Assembly (NCBI RefSeq): GCF_018873765.1
Contig: NC_057917.1
Span: forward strand, 59,888,464-59,952,463
Length of the DNA: 64,000 nt
Origin: Telopea speciosissima
Lineage: Eukaryota; Streptophyta; Magnoliopsida; Proteales; Proteaceae
Reading direction: 5' to 3'
Below the pieces are notes generated by a model, which saw only the letters and a list, made by a program, of their open reading frames with translations, was not told the DNA's origin and ran no database searches. Below are positions 23,723 to 36,601 of this stretch, piece after piece. Numbering within the stretch: the first letter of the stretch is position 1; every line of letters begins with the position of its first letter. Both the position numbers and the translations under genes were made by a program.

Positions 23723-26700
23723 TCAAAGCCCATGTTTCCTTGTAAGAGCAGAGAGTATCTTCTGCATGTTCTGAATTTCATCATCCTTCTGGCACAGTTC
23801 CTGTTTCAATCTTTTTATCTCTTTGACATGATTAGTACACTGATCTGAGTTTGTCTTTGGCTCTGCCAGTTCCTCTGTGATTACCATATCTGTCTTCCGC
23901 TTCTTGGACTTATTGATGAGCTCTTCGACTTTGGCTAACTTCTTCTCCAAAGAAGTAGATTGGTCAGGGGAACCAGCACATACCATCTTACGGACATAGA
24001 GATTGGCTGTTAGTCCTGTGCTAAGCTGAATCGTAACAAGTTTCTGGGGCCGTCCACCTGAATCCTGTCAGAGGAGAAACCAAGAAAAGAAAAAGAGTTA
24101 CAACTCTGTAGTTCATGATCACAGCAAGCATTCTTTCTCCAAGTTCCCCTATCATTTGTGGAAATTTGCATTTATGCTTGAATTGGAGTAAACCAGATAA
24201 GGAAGTAGGAAATATAGATTATGGTATTGTGCAGACAACTGAGTTCTGATCTTAAACAAACTATCGCTAACATTGCAACTGTTCCATATAAATTAAAAGG
24301 AGGAGGGTGGGGTTATGGATTAAAAGATACAAGTTTTCTCCATTACACGCCCAAACCCATAGGAGGCTGTTCTCAAAATTGTGGCAAGGATTGACCTCTT
24401 CCATATTATCACAACAGTTAAGTCAGACAACTTGACTATACCTGCATATTTTTAAGGAAATTCGAAAGTTGCTTAATAAGGGAAAACAGTCTCTTATAGT
24501 AATATGCATCTATAAGGAGGCATCATGACCGAGACACTCTTCCATGAAACAACCACTTGCATAGAATCAGAAATCAGATTAGAGAAAATCCTGATGATGC
24601 ATATATACCTGCTGTTCGTCTCCTTGAAGTCTTTCAAATGCTTCATTTGCCTTCTGTCGATTTTTAAAAATGGCAAATACAGAGTATTTTCGTCCTCGAG
24701 CATTTTCTTTTGCCTGCCAGCAGAAATTTCAGCATTGCACTCAGAACTTCTATGAAAAATCAATTTGTTAGATTTTGAACTTACGAATAACAGGGCAACC
24801 TAGAATCTGTATGTTTGTGTATGTGAGTGCACATATAAATATGAGGATCTTGCTCCACGGTCTCACTTCTAAACCCTCAACAATACTAATGGTAGTGGTC
24901 AATAAAATTTCCAATGTTGGGAGCGTAATAGTATATTTTTGACATAGAAGATCTTGATAACCACCCCGTTTCAGGGTCCTCCAAATACCCAGGCATGTGA
25001 CACACATAAGGCATCTTTCAAATGGTAATGCCAAGTTTTGAATTCTCAAATTAAAAGATTTACATCCATAAGATATACACAACCTTAAATTCTATTTTGA
25101 ATTCCTTTGGAAATATGTTCAGCAATCCTTCCTTAGGAACATCAACTGGTATTGCGTGAAGAAGCAGCTTGTCCTGTTCAGTTTCAGGTACCTATAATTT
25201 CAAAGAGCCAACTTGAATTAGCAAGGACGATCATTGGGTAGACAAAAGATAAGAACTATTGCATTTCCGACTTACATCTTTGTGGGGAAACACTATAGCA
25301 TGTTCAAATCCATGCTCTATCTTGGCAAGAACTAGTTTCATTGCAGCACATGCATCATCTAGACAATTATGTGGAGCACCCTCCTTTCGAAGTTCATGGC
25401 CCAACACAGACTGTCAAAGATTTAAAGGTAAAGAGAATTATGCATCCAACATGGTTATAATCATTTACACATCTAGATAATAAACTAAGGACTAATTCAT
25501 TAATGGTTCATTATCTTATATTTTTTTTATTCTTTTTATTTATCCTTTTCTTCTTTTTCTGAAATTATTCTTCTTTTAACCTAAATTTATACCACCATGC
25601 ATCAACTCGCATTACAGAACTGGCAATGGCTCTAATTACCTATGCCTTGACAAGCCCATAATCCATGACACTTTTTAACAATCTGTATTTGTAAAACCCT
25701 TTTTGGCATCACTTGTTTAGTCAAATACAATTGTGAATAACAAGCTTCTCCCTTTCATGTGCGTCCACCATGAATAAGAAGATCAAGGAATTTCCATGCA
25801 GACTTCCATCTGCTCACCATAATCTGGTCATTTGCTTCAATCTGCCATTAGATCACTAATTTCACCTTTTTTTGATTTTATAGAATTATTAAACTATTTT
25901 TCATTAAAAAAATGAAAAATGAAAATGCTTAGCTATCTCTTGATAGTGGATCCTTGGGGAAAAAGCTGTGCCATGAGAGAAAGGAGGATGAGTTCAGAGT
26001 TTCAATGAGAGAAGTGAGAGTGAAACCCAAATTGGATGCAAATGACAACAGCTAAAGCTACCAAATTCATCATCCAAATATGCATATGGTATTCCTCCCA
26101 AAAAAAAAAAACAAGCCAACGGTCATTATCAGATATAGGAGGGGATAAATATGGTTTTTGACCAAGATATTGAAATTGAAAGTACAGTTTAAACTCTATT
26201 ATTGTTTCACAGGATGGCAAAGATGTCACTGTAAAACTCAAGGGAAGGATGAGATATTACAGCTTTTTTTTTTTTTTTACAACTGGTAAGTGCATGCATG
26301 ATATAAATATAAATCAATCAATTCAAATGTATTACAAGTGGTACTCAGCGTATCATAGAAGGAAATAGAAGGCACCAACTAAATCTGGAATCACCAGTTA
26401 GTTAATCAAAGTTCAAAGATTTCTAGTTATAGGTCAGCAGATCTGTTAATTGGTTAAAATTTTCCAAGAGGTGAGACAGCATGGGTGGTAATAACTCGGC
26501 ATACAAATGCTTCCCATTCAGATTAACATTCAATAGATTAAAATGTATCAGCCTAAATGAAGAAAAAGCTTCAAAAACTGCATAGTGCTTAAACAGCTAG
26601 AAAGTAGAAAGTAAGCTGCATGAGAAAATGATAATGTCGGAGTTGCAGTAAACAATGTCTCAGAGACTTGCCTTACACAAATCTTTCAAAGAAGGCTTTC

Positions 26701-29700
26701 TGGGTCCATCCAGAATTTTGAATATAAAAGATGTGTCAATTATTCTTGCATGATACAACTTTAGTGCTGTAAAAGAGAAAGCCAAAAAGTAAAGTTCTAG
26801 TAGTAGAGACTAAAGCAGAAATTGGGAATAGCACAAAAAAGTCTAATAATCAAAGTCATCCAACAAACTCATGAAATAGAAATATAATTAATACTCGAGC
26901 AAAGTCCATAGAATACCCCGTAGATCATTACTCAAACTGTGGCCAACTAAAATAGTCCCGCCTGACAGTAGCTTCTTCAATGATTCCTACATAATATCCC
27001 ATATCTGGTCAGAGCAAGGAAATAAAAGAACAAATGAATCAAGAAACTTCAACAACAACGCGATATCACCTGTACATCTGCCAGTGAACAATTAATTCCG
27101 CACAAATCCTTTGCAGAGATTCCAGTAATATCAGTTCTATAATCAGCAACAGCCTTATTTGGGTTCACAAGTTCATTAAGTTTGACCTGAAACATTCCCC
27201 AAGAATATTTATACCAATTTAAACAGAAAAAGTGATATAATTGATCCCTACAATAGACCTAACAAAGGTTACCCAAAATCGTCAAAGCAGTTATTTGAAT
27301 ATTTAAATGCCAGAAAGTCCCTACCTCCAAATTGTGATCCACAACACATACTTTCACTACGGCTTCTGTACCATCTTCACAAAGAACCATCTCACAATCA
27401 ATAGCAGCCATTGCATTGGACTTCAAGGCTTTTGAACTTTTACCAAGCTTTGTAACCACCCATTCCTGTTTCACCATTGAAGGAGGAAACAATAAAAAAA
27501 TGAAGTGAGAGAGAGGAGGGGCATTTTTTACAATGTAATTGTATCAAAGTATGAGCTTTTTTTTGGGGGGAGGGGGGAGGGGAAAAAGAAAATGAACAGA
27601 AACTCTCAATGTTTCAAAATAGGAAAAGCAGATTGTGCGTAGCTAAAAAATATTATGGATGATATTTCCATAGTAGAAATCTGTGAATATGATGAGCATA
27701 AGTTTTCCATAAATAATGTCAGCAACACATGCCACAACCTTCATATCATAATACAGTTCGCACTCATAGTATGCTAAAGCAACTTTAGTAGTCAAGAAGC
27801 AAAGAGAAAAAGAGGGAGAAAGAGGACGGCAGAGAAGAGGTTGCGCAGAAAAGAGTTGGGGAGCTTAGGTCGATACCTCTCCCATATATTCACTGACATG
27901 TGAGATTAAAAAAAAAGTAAGATTACATAAATGCCCCTTTACTAACATGTAACACACATATGTGCTTATTACCATTCTAGCCTCACAATATGTACTTCTA
28001 ACACTTCCCTTCAACCTGAAGAATAAATGTCATACAAGCCCAAGCTTGCACAGAGGGTATGGAACTGCAGTGAGTTGATTCCTTTGGTTAACACATCAAC
28101 TAACCGATTCCTTGTCTTCACAAATGGAGTGCAAATGTAACTGAAGTCAATTTTTTTCCTTGATGAAGTGTCGATCAACTTCAACATGTTTTGTACAATC
28201 ATGTTGCACACGATTATGAGCTACACTAATGGCCGCCTTGTAGTCGCAATAAAACCGCATGGAGCCCTTAGTCTCAAACCCCAATTCTTGAACTAGTTTC
28301 TTCAACCATAGGAGTTCACAAACTTCATGTGCAATGGCTCTCAATTCTGACTTTATACTTGATCTAGCCACCACAGATTGCTTTTTATTGCTCCAGGTAA
28401 CCAGGTTCCCACCTACATAGGTGTAATATTCTGGTGTAGACCTTTATTTTGGCAGCAGAGCCTGCCCAATCAGCATCTATGTACCCCCTCAATTATCGAG
28501 TGGTCATGTCTAGTAAACAACAGTCCTTTTCCTGGACTGGACTTCAAGTACCTAACATAGTTATCAAGGCATTGCCATGGCGTCCAGGCCCCTTGGTCGC
28601 CTTGGACGCCTTGGGCGCGCGTCTTGCCGCCATGGCAATGTCGCCTTGAATTTTGACCCTCTAAAACACTGTGGTCACCTTCCTGCCTTGATAACTATGG
28701 TATCTAAGAATACGATACACTTATCTAAATGCCCACTCTTAGGCGCATACATGAACTGACTAAGCAATAACTGGACGAGTAAGGGAGAGATAGATCAGCT
28801 TCCCCACCAATCTCTGATACTTCCCTGCATCAATTAGAGGGTATCCACTGTCAACACCTAGTTTATGATTTTGATCAATAGGTGAGTCGGCGGGTTTACA
28901 ACCCAACACCCTTGTCTACTTCAGAAGGTCCAACACAAACTTTCTTTGACAGATATTTATGCCCTTTTTTTTTTATCTTGGCACTTCAATTTCCAAGAAG
29001 TATTTCAAGGGATCAAGATCTTTAATCTCAAACTTATGAGATAAGTAGGATTTGAGTCTCTTTATTTCCTCTCGGTTATTCCCAGTTACTACATTATCAT
29101 CCACATAGACAATTAAGGATGTGATATTACCAGTTTACCACTACCTTGACGAATGAGTGTATGATCAGCCTGACTTTGGGTGTACTCATTCTTCAGAATA
29201 GCCTATCTCTACCTCTCAAACCAAGCCTTTGGAAACTATTTAAAACCATAAAAAGCTTTCTTAAGGCGGCACACTTTATCTTCAGTTGTAGGGAACTTGC
29301 ATATACGCTTCCTCTACCAAGTAACCATAGAGAAATAAATTCTGCACATCTGATATAGTGGCCAGTCCCAGTTGGCAGCCATTGATAAATAGACTTTTAT
29401 CGAGTTGTGCTTAGCCACTAGAGCAAATGTCTCCTGATAATCAATTCCATATACTTGACTATATCCCTTGGCTCCCAACCTAGACTTATATCCTTCAATG
29501 GTACCATCTGATCGGTATTTGATCAAGTAGACCCATTTGCAATTTACTAGTACCCTTCCTTCTGGAAGATCAACAAGATCGTAGGTACAGTTCTTCTCAA
29601 GAGCCCTCATCTTTAATGTAGAAGGAGTTCAACTACGAACCACTCTACAGTAGGATTGATAATAGTTGCAGCAGAACACCAAAATAGAAACTAGATCAGA

Positions 29701-32700
29701 ATTAGTAACTTAGTGAATAAGGACAAAACCAGCAATATGAACGGCTCCAAAGTAGGATCGAGTGAAGGCCTAGGAAAGGGTGGTTTGTGCTCCAAATATC
29801 AGCCAAATTCCAATGGCTGGTTGTGAAATTATTGATGTCTGAAGTTTGCAGCAGATTCTGGGCAGAACTGAGATCGCAGGTGCAGCAGTACTAGGTGATG
29901 ATTGTGGATTGATTCAAGTCTTCAGAGAGTTCTCCAGCAGCAGTTTGTTGCAGTCACAAGATGGCAGCAACAGTACGGGTCGATTGGAAGAACAAAAAAG
30001 GAAATTAGAAGGATAGATAGAAAGAGGGATAGGAATAGGAGGGGGAGTAGGGTGTATCTCAACCTTGGGTCTCTCACCCACAGCTATCTCAGCTGTTGAA
30101 AGGCAAATTCTTTCTCAGAATTGGAGGCAAGTATTACTTGTAAATTTCATTAATCAATTGGTGACTCTTTCATACAATGGGTGCCATTTTATAGCTTAGG
30201 CAAGCTTACAAAAAAAATAAGAAAATAGAAACTTCCTAAAATAAAAAAGAAAGTAGGAATATAGAAACTAATGGAAAATAGAAACTACTAAGGCTTTATA
30301 CGATCCAGCCTTCTAAACAAACAAGGAAACAAAAATAGAAACTAACTAAATTTAGAAGCTACCTAAATGAAATAAAATAAACATTCTAAACCTAAAAATA
30401 GAAACTAACTTCGGCAACAGTAGGATATGATCTTTCTTCACGTGATGGGCCCACAAGATCTTCTAAAAAGCATCCCCACACAAGACAAATATGGGCTGTG
30501 ACACTGTTCACGTGAAGAGTACCATGAACAATGTTTGGTCTTTTTTTCTCCATATTTCAATCTACATCAATCTCCTTACTCATATCCTCCTTCCACTTGG
30601 AACTAGCCATAGACTCATTGACATTCTTGGGAATAGGAGTTAAGGAAAGAGCAGCTGAATAAGCAAGACCTATAGAAGAGATTGCATCATACGAAACAAA
30701 CTTGGCTATAGGGTGTAAACACTGAATTTTGTCACCCCCGGCGATGATGACAACAGGACACGGACAGACATTGGTATCTCTCTCAAGAAGGACTCTTGCC
30801 CCTATATCTAAGCCAAATTATCCTGACATTCCTAAAAATGACTTATAAGACCCTTTACCAAATGCTGAAGGAGGTACTGCTCACCTTCCCCGACCACGGT
30901 GATCCTGCTAGCCAGTTAACGGGCCGTGGGGGTTGTAGGGGGGCAGCGGCCCCCCTGCCGAGGGTGTAGGGGGACGAAGCCCCAACAAAAATTTTTATGA
31001 AGAGTCAAAAGGGAGGAAAAAACCCAGAAAAACCCCTGAAAGCCTAAAAAAGGCCCATGAGGAGCCCAAAATCACGTGGGTGATGTCATGCCTTAAGCGT
31101 GGAGCCGTGTGAGGTTACCATGACGCCCTGGAAGGGGTTCCACGGTGCCGCAAAATCACATAGCACCACAAAAAAGGACAAATGTCAGCCTTGTGACGTC
31201 ATCCATTGCGGGGTAACCCTATAAATAGGAGGGTTCCCCCTCCCCCAAAAGATGAAGAAATAGAGTGACGGAGAGGGTCCCAGCCCCGTTTTCAACCCTT
31301 TTTCCCTCTTTGAAACCATTTTTGAGTGATTTTGAGTGAGGATTCTCCAAAGCCACGGGTAGATCCTTCGATTACCCTGCCTAAGAAGTGATCCTACTAA
31401 TTATCTCTCCCAACCGTTATTTTGTCTGTATACAGATAACGAGGATCCCTTATACAGCTATTGCTCTACCCGAAGTCTGAGTAATGAAACCCATCTCATA
31501 TAATCCTTACTCTCCGACAAGAGAGAGGCAAGCTGATCATCTGTCTCCACCTGAGCCGTGGGATATTGCATATTTCGCATTAAGTACATTTTCATTCATT
31601 TCTTTTATTGCTTGATAGGTATCTGTCTCTTTCCTTCTTATTATTTTTGGCACAATGTAGACCATTAAAGTAGTTCATTTTAGTGTACATAGTAATTAAT
31701 TTTTTCCTTTCTTGGTCATGTTTAGTGCATCATAACTTAGTCTTGCATGTTGGTATATGACGCATTATTAAGGAAGAATTTTCGAAACCTTGCATCTAGT
31801 AAAAAGACCGGTTTAACCGGGCGAGATGGGGTGCTAATACCTTTCCACGCTCGTAACCTGATCACTTACCCAATCTCTGACCAGACCACACGGAATCACG
31901 TAACCCATTTCCACTCACCCCAGATAGGGCAACACCCATTGGGTCCATTTTTTTTATGAAGCATGATCCCAATCCCCATGATGATGTATCGAAATGATAC
32001 GTCGTTGTTCATCAAAGACGATTTTGTCACCATAAGGGCAAGGAACCCCCCATCCGAGGACCGCGGTACTTACATAGGGTTAGTACAAGTTCTTATTCAT
32101 TTCCAAACAGCAATGGGGAGATCTAACTCATAGGAGAAAGAAGTGTTACCTGACTTAGGAATGACAGGCAGAGGAAGTGGATTTGAAGATGACTGTTAGC
32201 AGGTTTCCTCTCTTTTGTATAATAGCACCTCCTACTACTTGTCACACCCCTCAAGGCTAGATTCCCCTTCTATACCAACTCGCCCTGGTTTCGATGTGGG
32301 CACATCCCTAGGTTTCCCCACATCATAGAGAAAGGGAGGAATACGACAGGTGATGATCAACCACCTCTTTACTGTCACACCCACTCTCCCCGTGAAGAGG
32401 TAGGTTGGAGGGAAAGAAAAAAGGAACAGACTCATAGAAGGTAACATCCTTGGAGACAAACCTATTATTAGTAAGGCCAAGAATACTGGAAGGCATATGG
32501 TTAATCAAGGTGGCAGCAAGAAGAGCATCAGGACAAAAAGTCTTAAGACTCTTAGGGACACACATGCCAAACAACAGGCTTCTTATAGTTTCTATAGATG
32601 GTAATTTTTCATTCAGCCACCCCATTCTGTTGGAGGTATCAACACATGAAAGCTGATTAACAAAATACCATTATCAGTAAAAAAGGTTTGGAGACCCCCA

Positions 32701-35700
32701 TACTTGTTGGCTTACATGCTGTGTTATAGAATCAAACAAAGAAGTCATAATCCTACTGAAAACAAAAGTTAACTCAAACTCAAACACTAAGTGGATTTTG
32801 AATCAGATTCCACAATCCAACTCCTACGGGTTACGACTCTATCAAAGGAATAAAATCACAAATAAAACAACTTCTAATATATCTGGCATGTAACTGTATC
32901 AGGCTGGTTCTTCCTAATTTACTAAACAGCCCTTATTTGTTAAGGTTATTTCTGTTATAAGCCATAATAATTACCAGATTACTCCTTTTCTTCAATTTTG
33001 ATTACGGTTCAGTCCTAACGTATGTGTGCTTTACCAAAATGGGTCCTGAGCGTACCTGAAAATAATGAAATTGCCACTGTACTCTTAACTTGAGTTATTT
33101 AACATTCTTGTGGGCTCATAACAATCCAAAAGCAGGGTTTTGGAACCCGGGGTTGCATCATTATTGGACTCCTTAATCAAATGGAATGATGTGCCAAATA
33201 CAGCAATATCATCGACAAGAAACGACTCCTCCATCCCATTAAAGTCCGACATCTTCATGTAATCATTCCAACCAAGACTAGTGTTGCCCCCACTCTTTTA
33301 TTCGCCGCAAAGTGCCCATACGAGTTGCTGTGCATGTGGTCAGGTTTCTGGTTTAATACCAACATTTGGAACAAACACCAACAGCTCTGGTTGGGAACAA
33401 CAAACTTCTCGGTTTCCTTGCTCTCCAGACACGTTGAGATACTCAACCCCAGATAGAGCTCTTGTAAACACTAATGCGAAGATTACATTCCCCAGCAGGG
33501 AAAACATGGCTTATTATCTTCTGAGTTTCGATCATCTCCTTAGAAAGACTGAATTATGAACCTTCCAAATGAATTTCCCAATATATCCGAACCTAGACCG
33601 ATGACAACAACTGAGCATGACAATTATTGCTAACACAGAGAAGGAAATGGATTCAAAAGAACAATTGTTATTGAAGAGGAACCAGCTTTGGAATCAAGAA
33701 TTGTGAAAGAAGGGGTGAATTGCACCAACCAGGAGATGTCTTCTTGTTTGAGAATCAATGCCACGAGTCCCTCCGAATGGACTTGGCCCCGTCGAAGTGG
33801 TTAATGATGGAGAAGAATAGGAACCTCAAGGATCCATGATTTGGAGGTAGATGGATAAGTAACCAGGAAGGGCTAGAGAGTCTCCTTTTGGGTATACGAG
33901 GAGACGATAGTCGTATCCACCAACCTCAACGTAATGGCTCTATAGTGCCCTAGCTTTCACTTTGGGGAAATTGATGATCGTCCATCGATAAACCACAAAA
34001 TGATCTCCACAGAGACCGATTCTTGGCCGCCCCCTTTGTGGGACCTAGCAGGTTCTTCTGCAATCGGTATCATCCCAATTGGATCGTAGAGGAACCACCA
34101 GCATCACCACTACCAGAATCTGATCTGCCTGCATAACTCATTCTTTCCTCACTAATCTGGAGAATCGCCACCAACCAATCGAGAGAGAGAGAGAGCCCGG
34201 CACTTGCAAAGTTACACGTACTGGTGACGAGCAAGAACAAGAAGCATCATGCACAGCAGCATGATCAATTTCCTGGATCTTTAATCATTTTAGGCACTAC
34301 ATCCTATTTTATGTGAAATTACATCATTTACCCTTATGTCAAAAGTTAAAACCAATTTTGCTGAGGGGGAAAAAAGTATGTTTACAAATTTTGTTTGTTA
34401 CCTGCTCTTGGTTACAAACAAACAAAAAAGCTAACTGATATAATATCTTTTTCTTTATTTATTTATTTTTGTATAGGTTTGCTTGGCCTGTATAGTATAG
34501 AGAGCCTTCTTTTCTTCATCAATAAAACTTTTGATGATGGCTCCAAATATGGAGGCTATCAACCAAAATAAGAGTAAAAACTTATGCACTCAAATTTAGA
34601 TTATTTTAAAATCAGAATAAATATGATTTAGTAAACCAGTCTATCTTTTCCTATAGCGACACAGAGAGAGAGAGAGAGAGAGAACTGTAATGCACTACCA
34701 TTGTAAAGCCTGTATAATTATGACTATAATGTTTAATCTATGTTGGGGAAACATCTGTTCTACCACCACCACCATTAGTCTCAAAGTGGATATTGATTAA
34801 TGAGGTGCATTTTCTAATCCTACTTATTATCCAATTCTATAAGTTAGCTTTCAATTTCATGTGCATAGATGGTAATTCAATTTAGCTTCACAGCATGAAA
34901 TGTTACCCAATACAAGGGAGTATTGAATAGGTTCAGCAACGCAGACAACAGAAGTAATAGTACAATTGACCCAAAGAGTGCAGGTAAGCAATCCTATATA
35001 TAATCTTTGATGAAAAAGATAAACAGAATACATAATGACAAGGAGAATCAGGAATTAGAGCCAGTACCAAACCTCACTATGGAATGGGAATGAATAATTT
35101 AATGGGTACTGTGGATGTTCAAGAGTCAGGCAGACCAGCTTCTGCATTGCAAGTATAGAAGTTAAAATAGAATAACAATAGATGAATTTTTTTTTTGGCA
35201 TTGGGGGGGGGGGGGGGGAGGGGAAACGACAATTAAATGGTGGCATAGTGAAAACCTAAGCTTGACACCTTTGGCATCATGTATAACAAAAATTATCTGA
35301 TTAGACGCCAAATATGCATGATGAATCTACAGATGCCTATTGACTACGACTGAGGAAGTTCTGTCTAAATCATACCTGTTGAGGGGACTCAAGGTCTGGA
35401 GAGCTCTTAGAAAGCTCCACGACTGCTTTACGGTTTGAATGGCACTGCATAACTTTAGCCAAAAACTGCAATCAAGAATGTATTATTGAAAATGGAACAA
35501 CCCCATGAACAAAAATGCATCCCAAAGTGTGACTCTTCATTTTGTTAGTGTACCTTTAAATCTTCATCATTTGTAAATGTCTTCAGAAATGCAGCCAATG
35601 TATCCACTGTCCTTCGTGAAGGATCACTTAGGCTAGAACCAAGCCTTTCATCATAGAAATCCAAAAACTCTTTCCAGCCCCCTTTGGCTCCCTTCATACC

Positions 35701-36601
35701 CTGCTTTTGGGTCCACTTTACAATTTCGGCAAGAACCTAACCACATTAAAGTTGGTGAACAGGAATTAAAACAGGAAAAATAGTTGGGGAGGAAATCAAT
35801 TTCAAAATATAAAAATAAAAAAGTGACCCTCTCCCAATAAAATTTATAAATACCAACCGAAGAAACATCTTCATCAAAAAAAAAAAAAAAAAACTGATAA
35901 TAAAACGCATTATTGAGCTAAAACCACTAGTAGCAAGTGGCATTATTGACAAACAGAACAAGCAATTCATACACAGAATTAGTACTTCCCAAACAGGAGG
36001 CAAACAAATTCTAAGTGCTAGACTTTTAAGTTGTAACGCAATCATATTTGAATAAACCAGTTTTCATATCATCATTGTGCATCAATGTGTGCATATGGAC
36101 AAAATTTAATCTTGGACAGTTTATTAGATACCTCAAATATATACAAGTGAGAAGAGACTTGCAGTTCAAGGTCAAGGTTCATAGGCTCCTGCACGCTAAC
36201 TAGTATCATGGTTTGCCCAGAGATTTCACATTTTCTACTGAGCCCAAAGAATCAAAATCCTGGGCCTTTATACTCAGCAACCATTCAATTTATCCAATAC
36301 GTAAACTTTAATAAGGCCCATATATTCATAAGTAGACGAAGTTCAAATCATGTTGATAAATTACAAGCAGAAACCTCACTATAAAATCCACCCCAAGATG
36401 TCCGGAACCGCCTAAATGTGAAATTGAAGAACTGTAAACAAGCTAACTCACTCGGCAGATGAGAATACAAGCGTGGTGGAGAATCAGGATTAAACATTAA
36501 AGGCATCCTTTAATAACAGAGAGATGGCAGTTAGTCAGGATGGAATGGACTCGGCTTACCTCCTTTTCTGTGGCATCAATCTTCTTATCCATTGCTGACA
36601 T
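23723..36601 (-). CDS. SDN: small-RNA-degrading nuclease (SDN family)
   Basis: Twelve exons: 36560-36601, 35554-35736, 35376-35465, 35073-35141, 27325-27465, 27070-27186, 26917-26986, 26672-26766, 25276-25410, 25084-25191, 24609-24713, 23723-24064. They join in frame to 498 residues. SDN proteins are 3'-5' exoribonucleases that shorten mature microRNAs in plants. The DEDDh nuclease core is complete: Asp151/Glu153 in AIDCEMV, Asp235 in HSLSNDLR, His283 and Asp288 in HNCLDDAC. An RRM-like region follows ([18 protein letters not shown], about residues 350-410), then a Lys/Glu-rich coiled coil ([18 protein letters not shown]) to the end. Intron 8 has a GC donor (AAG|GCAAGT). Intron 4 (27466-35072) carries nested transposons. 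A second Met at residue 4 could be the start. A spliced 5' UTR exon is likely at 38243 onward. Which SDN paralogue it is cannot be told. Confidence 0.93.
27500..28003 (-). mobile_element. probable 3' LTR of copia fragment
   Basis: Directly past the copia RNase H frame a purine tract (TTGAAGGGAAG, minus strand) is followed at 28003 by TGTTAGAAGTACATA, the usual polypurine tract and LTR start of plant copia elements. The distal end of the LTR is not identifiable; no matching 5' LTR is seen. Confidence 0.5.
28556..28699. mobile_element. hAT-type MITE inside copia relic
   Basis: A 144-bp element with terminal inverted repeats CATAGTTATCAAGGCA (perfect at both ends), flanked by GTACCTAA and GTATCTAA, an 8-bp duplication with one mismatch. 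The interior is GC-rich (CCTTGG/CGCC repeats). It splits the copia RNase H region, so it is younger than that element. Confidence 0.85.
29617..30566 (-). mobile_element. solo LTR inside copia relic
   Basis: A 950-bp unit with termini TGTAG and CTACA on the minus strand and a TATA box (CTATAAAATGG, about 30184-30194) followed by transcribed-LTR-like sequence. It separates the copia linker from its reverse transcriptase. Flanking 5-mers (TTTAA and TCAAT) no longer match. No internal retroviral domain is present, so a solo LTR is the best reading. Confidence 0.65.
30714..32074 (+). mobile_element. solo LTR inside copia relic
   Basis: A 1,361-bp unit beginning TGTAAACACTG and ending GTACTTACA, with a perfect 5-bp target duplication TAGGG at 30709-30713 and 32075-32079. 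A TATA box (TATAAATAG, 31220-31228) lies in its middle. There is no coding region and only one LTR, indicating recombination between the two LTRs of a lost element. It separates the copia integrase end from the linker. Confidence 0.85.
32800..33150. other. SDN intron 4, unassigned
   Basis: AT-rich sequence between the copia integrase relic and the MATH-type pseudogene. No feature is recognised. Confidence 0.4.
33160..34150 (-). pseudogene. TRAF-like/MATH domain protein pseudogene
   Basis: Successive minus-strand blocks read [58 protein letters not shown] and [20 protein letters not shown]. They are collinear with two neighbouring MATH domains of the large plant TRAF-like protein of the At2g25320 type. 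Frameshifts and stops occur between blocks, and sequence between the MATH domains is shortened. No introns are apparent across the two domains, and there are no flanking exons, so a decayed retrocopy is likely; a poly(A) tail is not recognisable. It lies inside SDN intron 4 in the same orientation as SDN. Confidence 0.75.
34151..35072. other. SDN intron 4, proximal part
   Basis: No gene. A GA microsatellite is present at about 34665-34682. Confidence 0.5.
35203..35223. repeat. poly-G run upstream of an SDN acceptor
   Basis: A run of about 16 G (C on the gene strand), broken by one A, lies 60-75 nt upstream of the SDN exon 4 acceptor. Length polymorphism or sequencing error is likely here. 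Confidence 0.8.

Larger units (their letters stand above)
28011..32790 (-). pseudogene. Ty1/Copia pol remnant, multiply interrupted
   Basis: Minus-strand frames follow copia order. The integrase end, at about 32790-32240, has [32 protein letters not shown] and [16 protein letters not shown] linker at about 30600-30713 reads [18 protein letters not shown]. Reverse transcriptase at 29610-29314 has [15 protein letters not shown] and [14 protein letters not shown]. RNase H at 28560-28011 has [20 protein letters not shown] and [13 protein letters not shown]. Stops and frameshifts disable it. It is split by two solo LTRs (29617-30566 and 30714-32074) and a MITE (28556-28699). Gag and the 5' LTR are not recognised. 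The whole relic lies inside intron 4 of the SDN gene, in the gene's own orientation. Confidence 0.85.
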
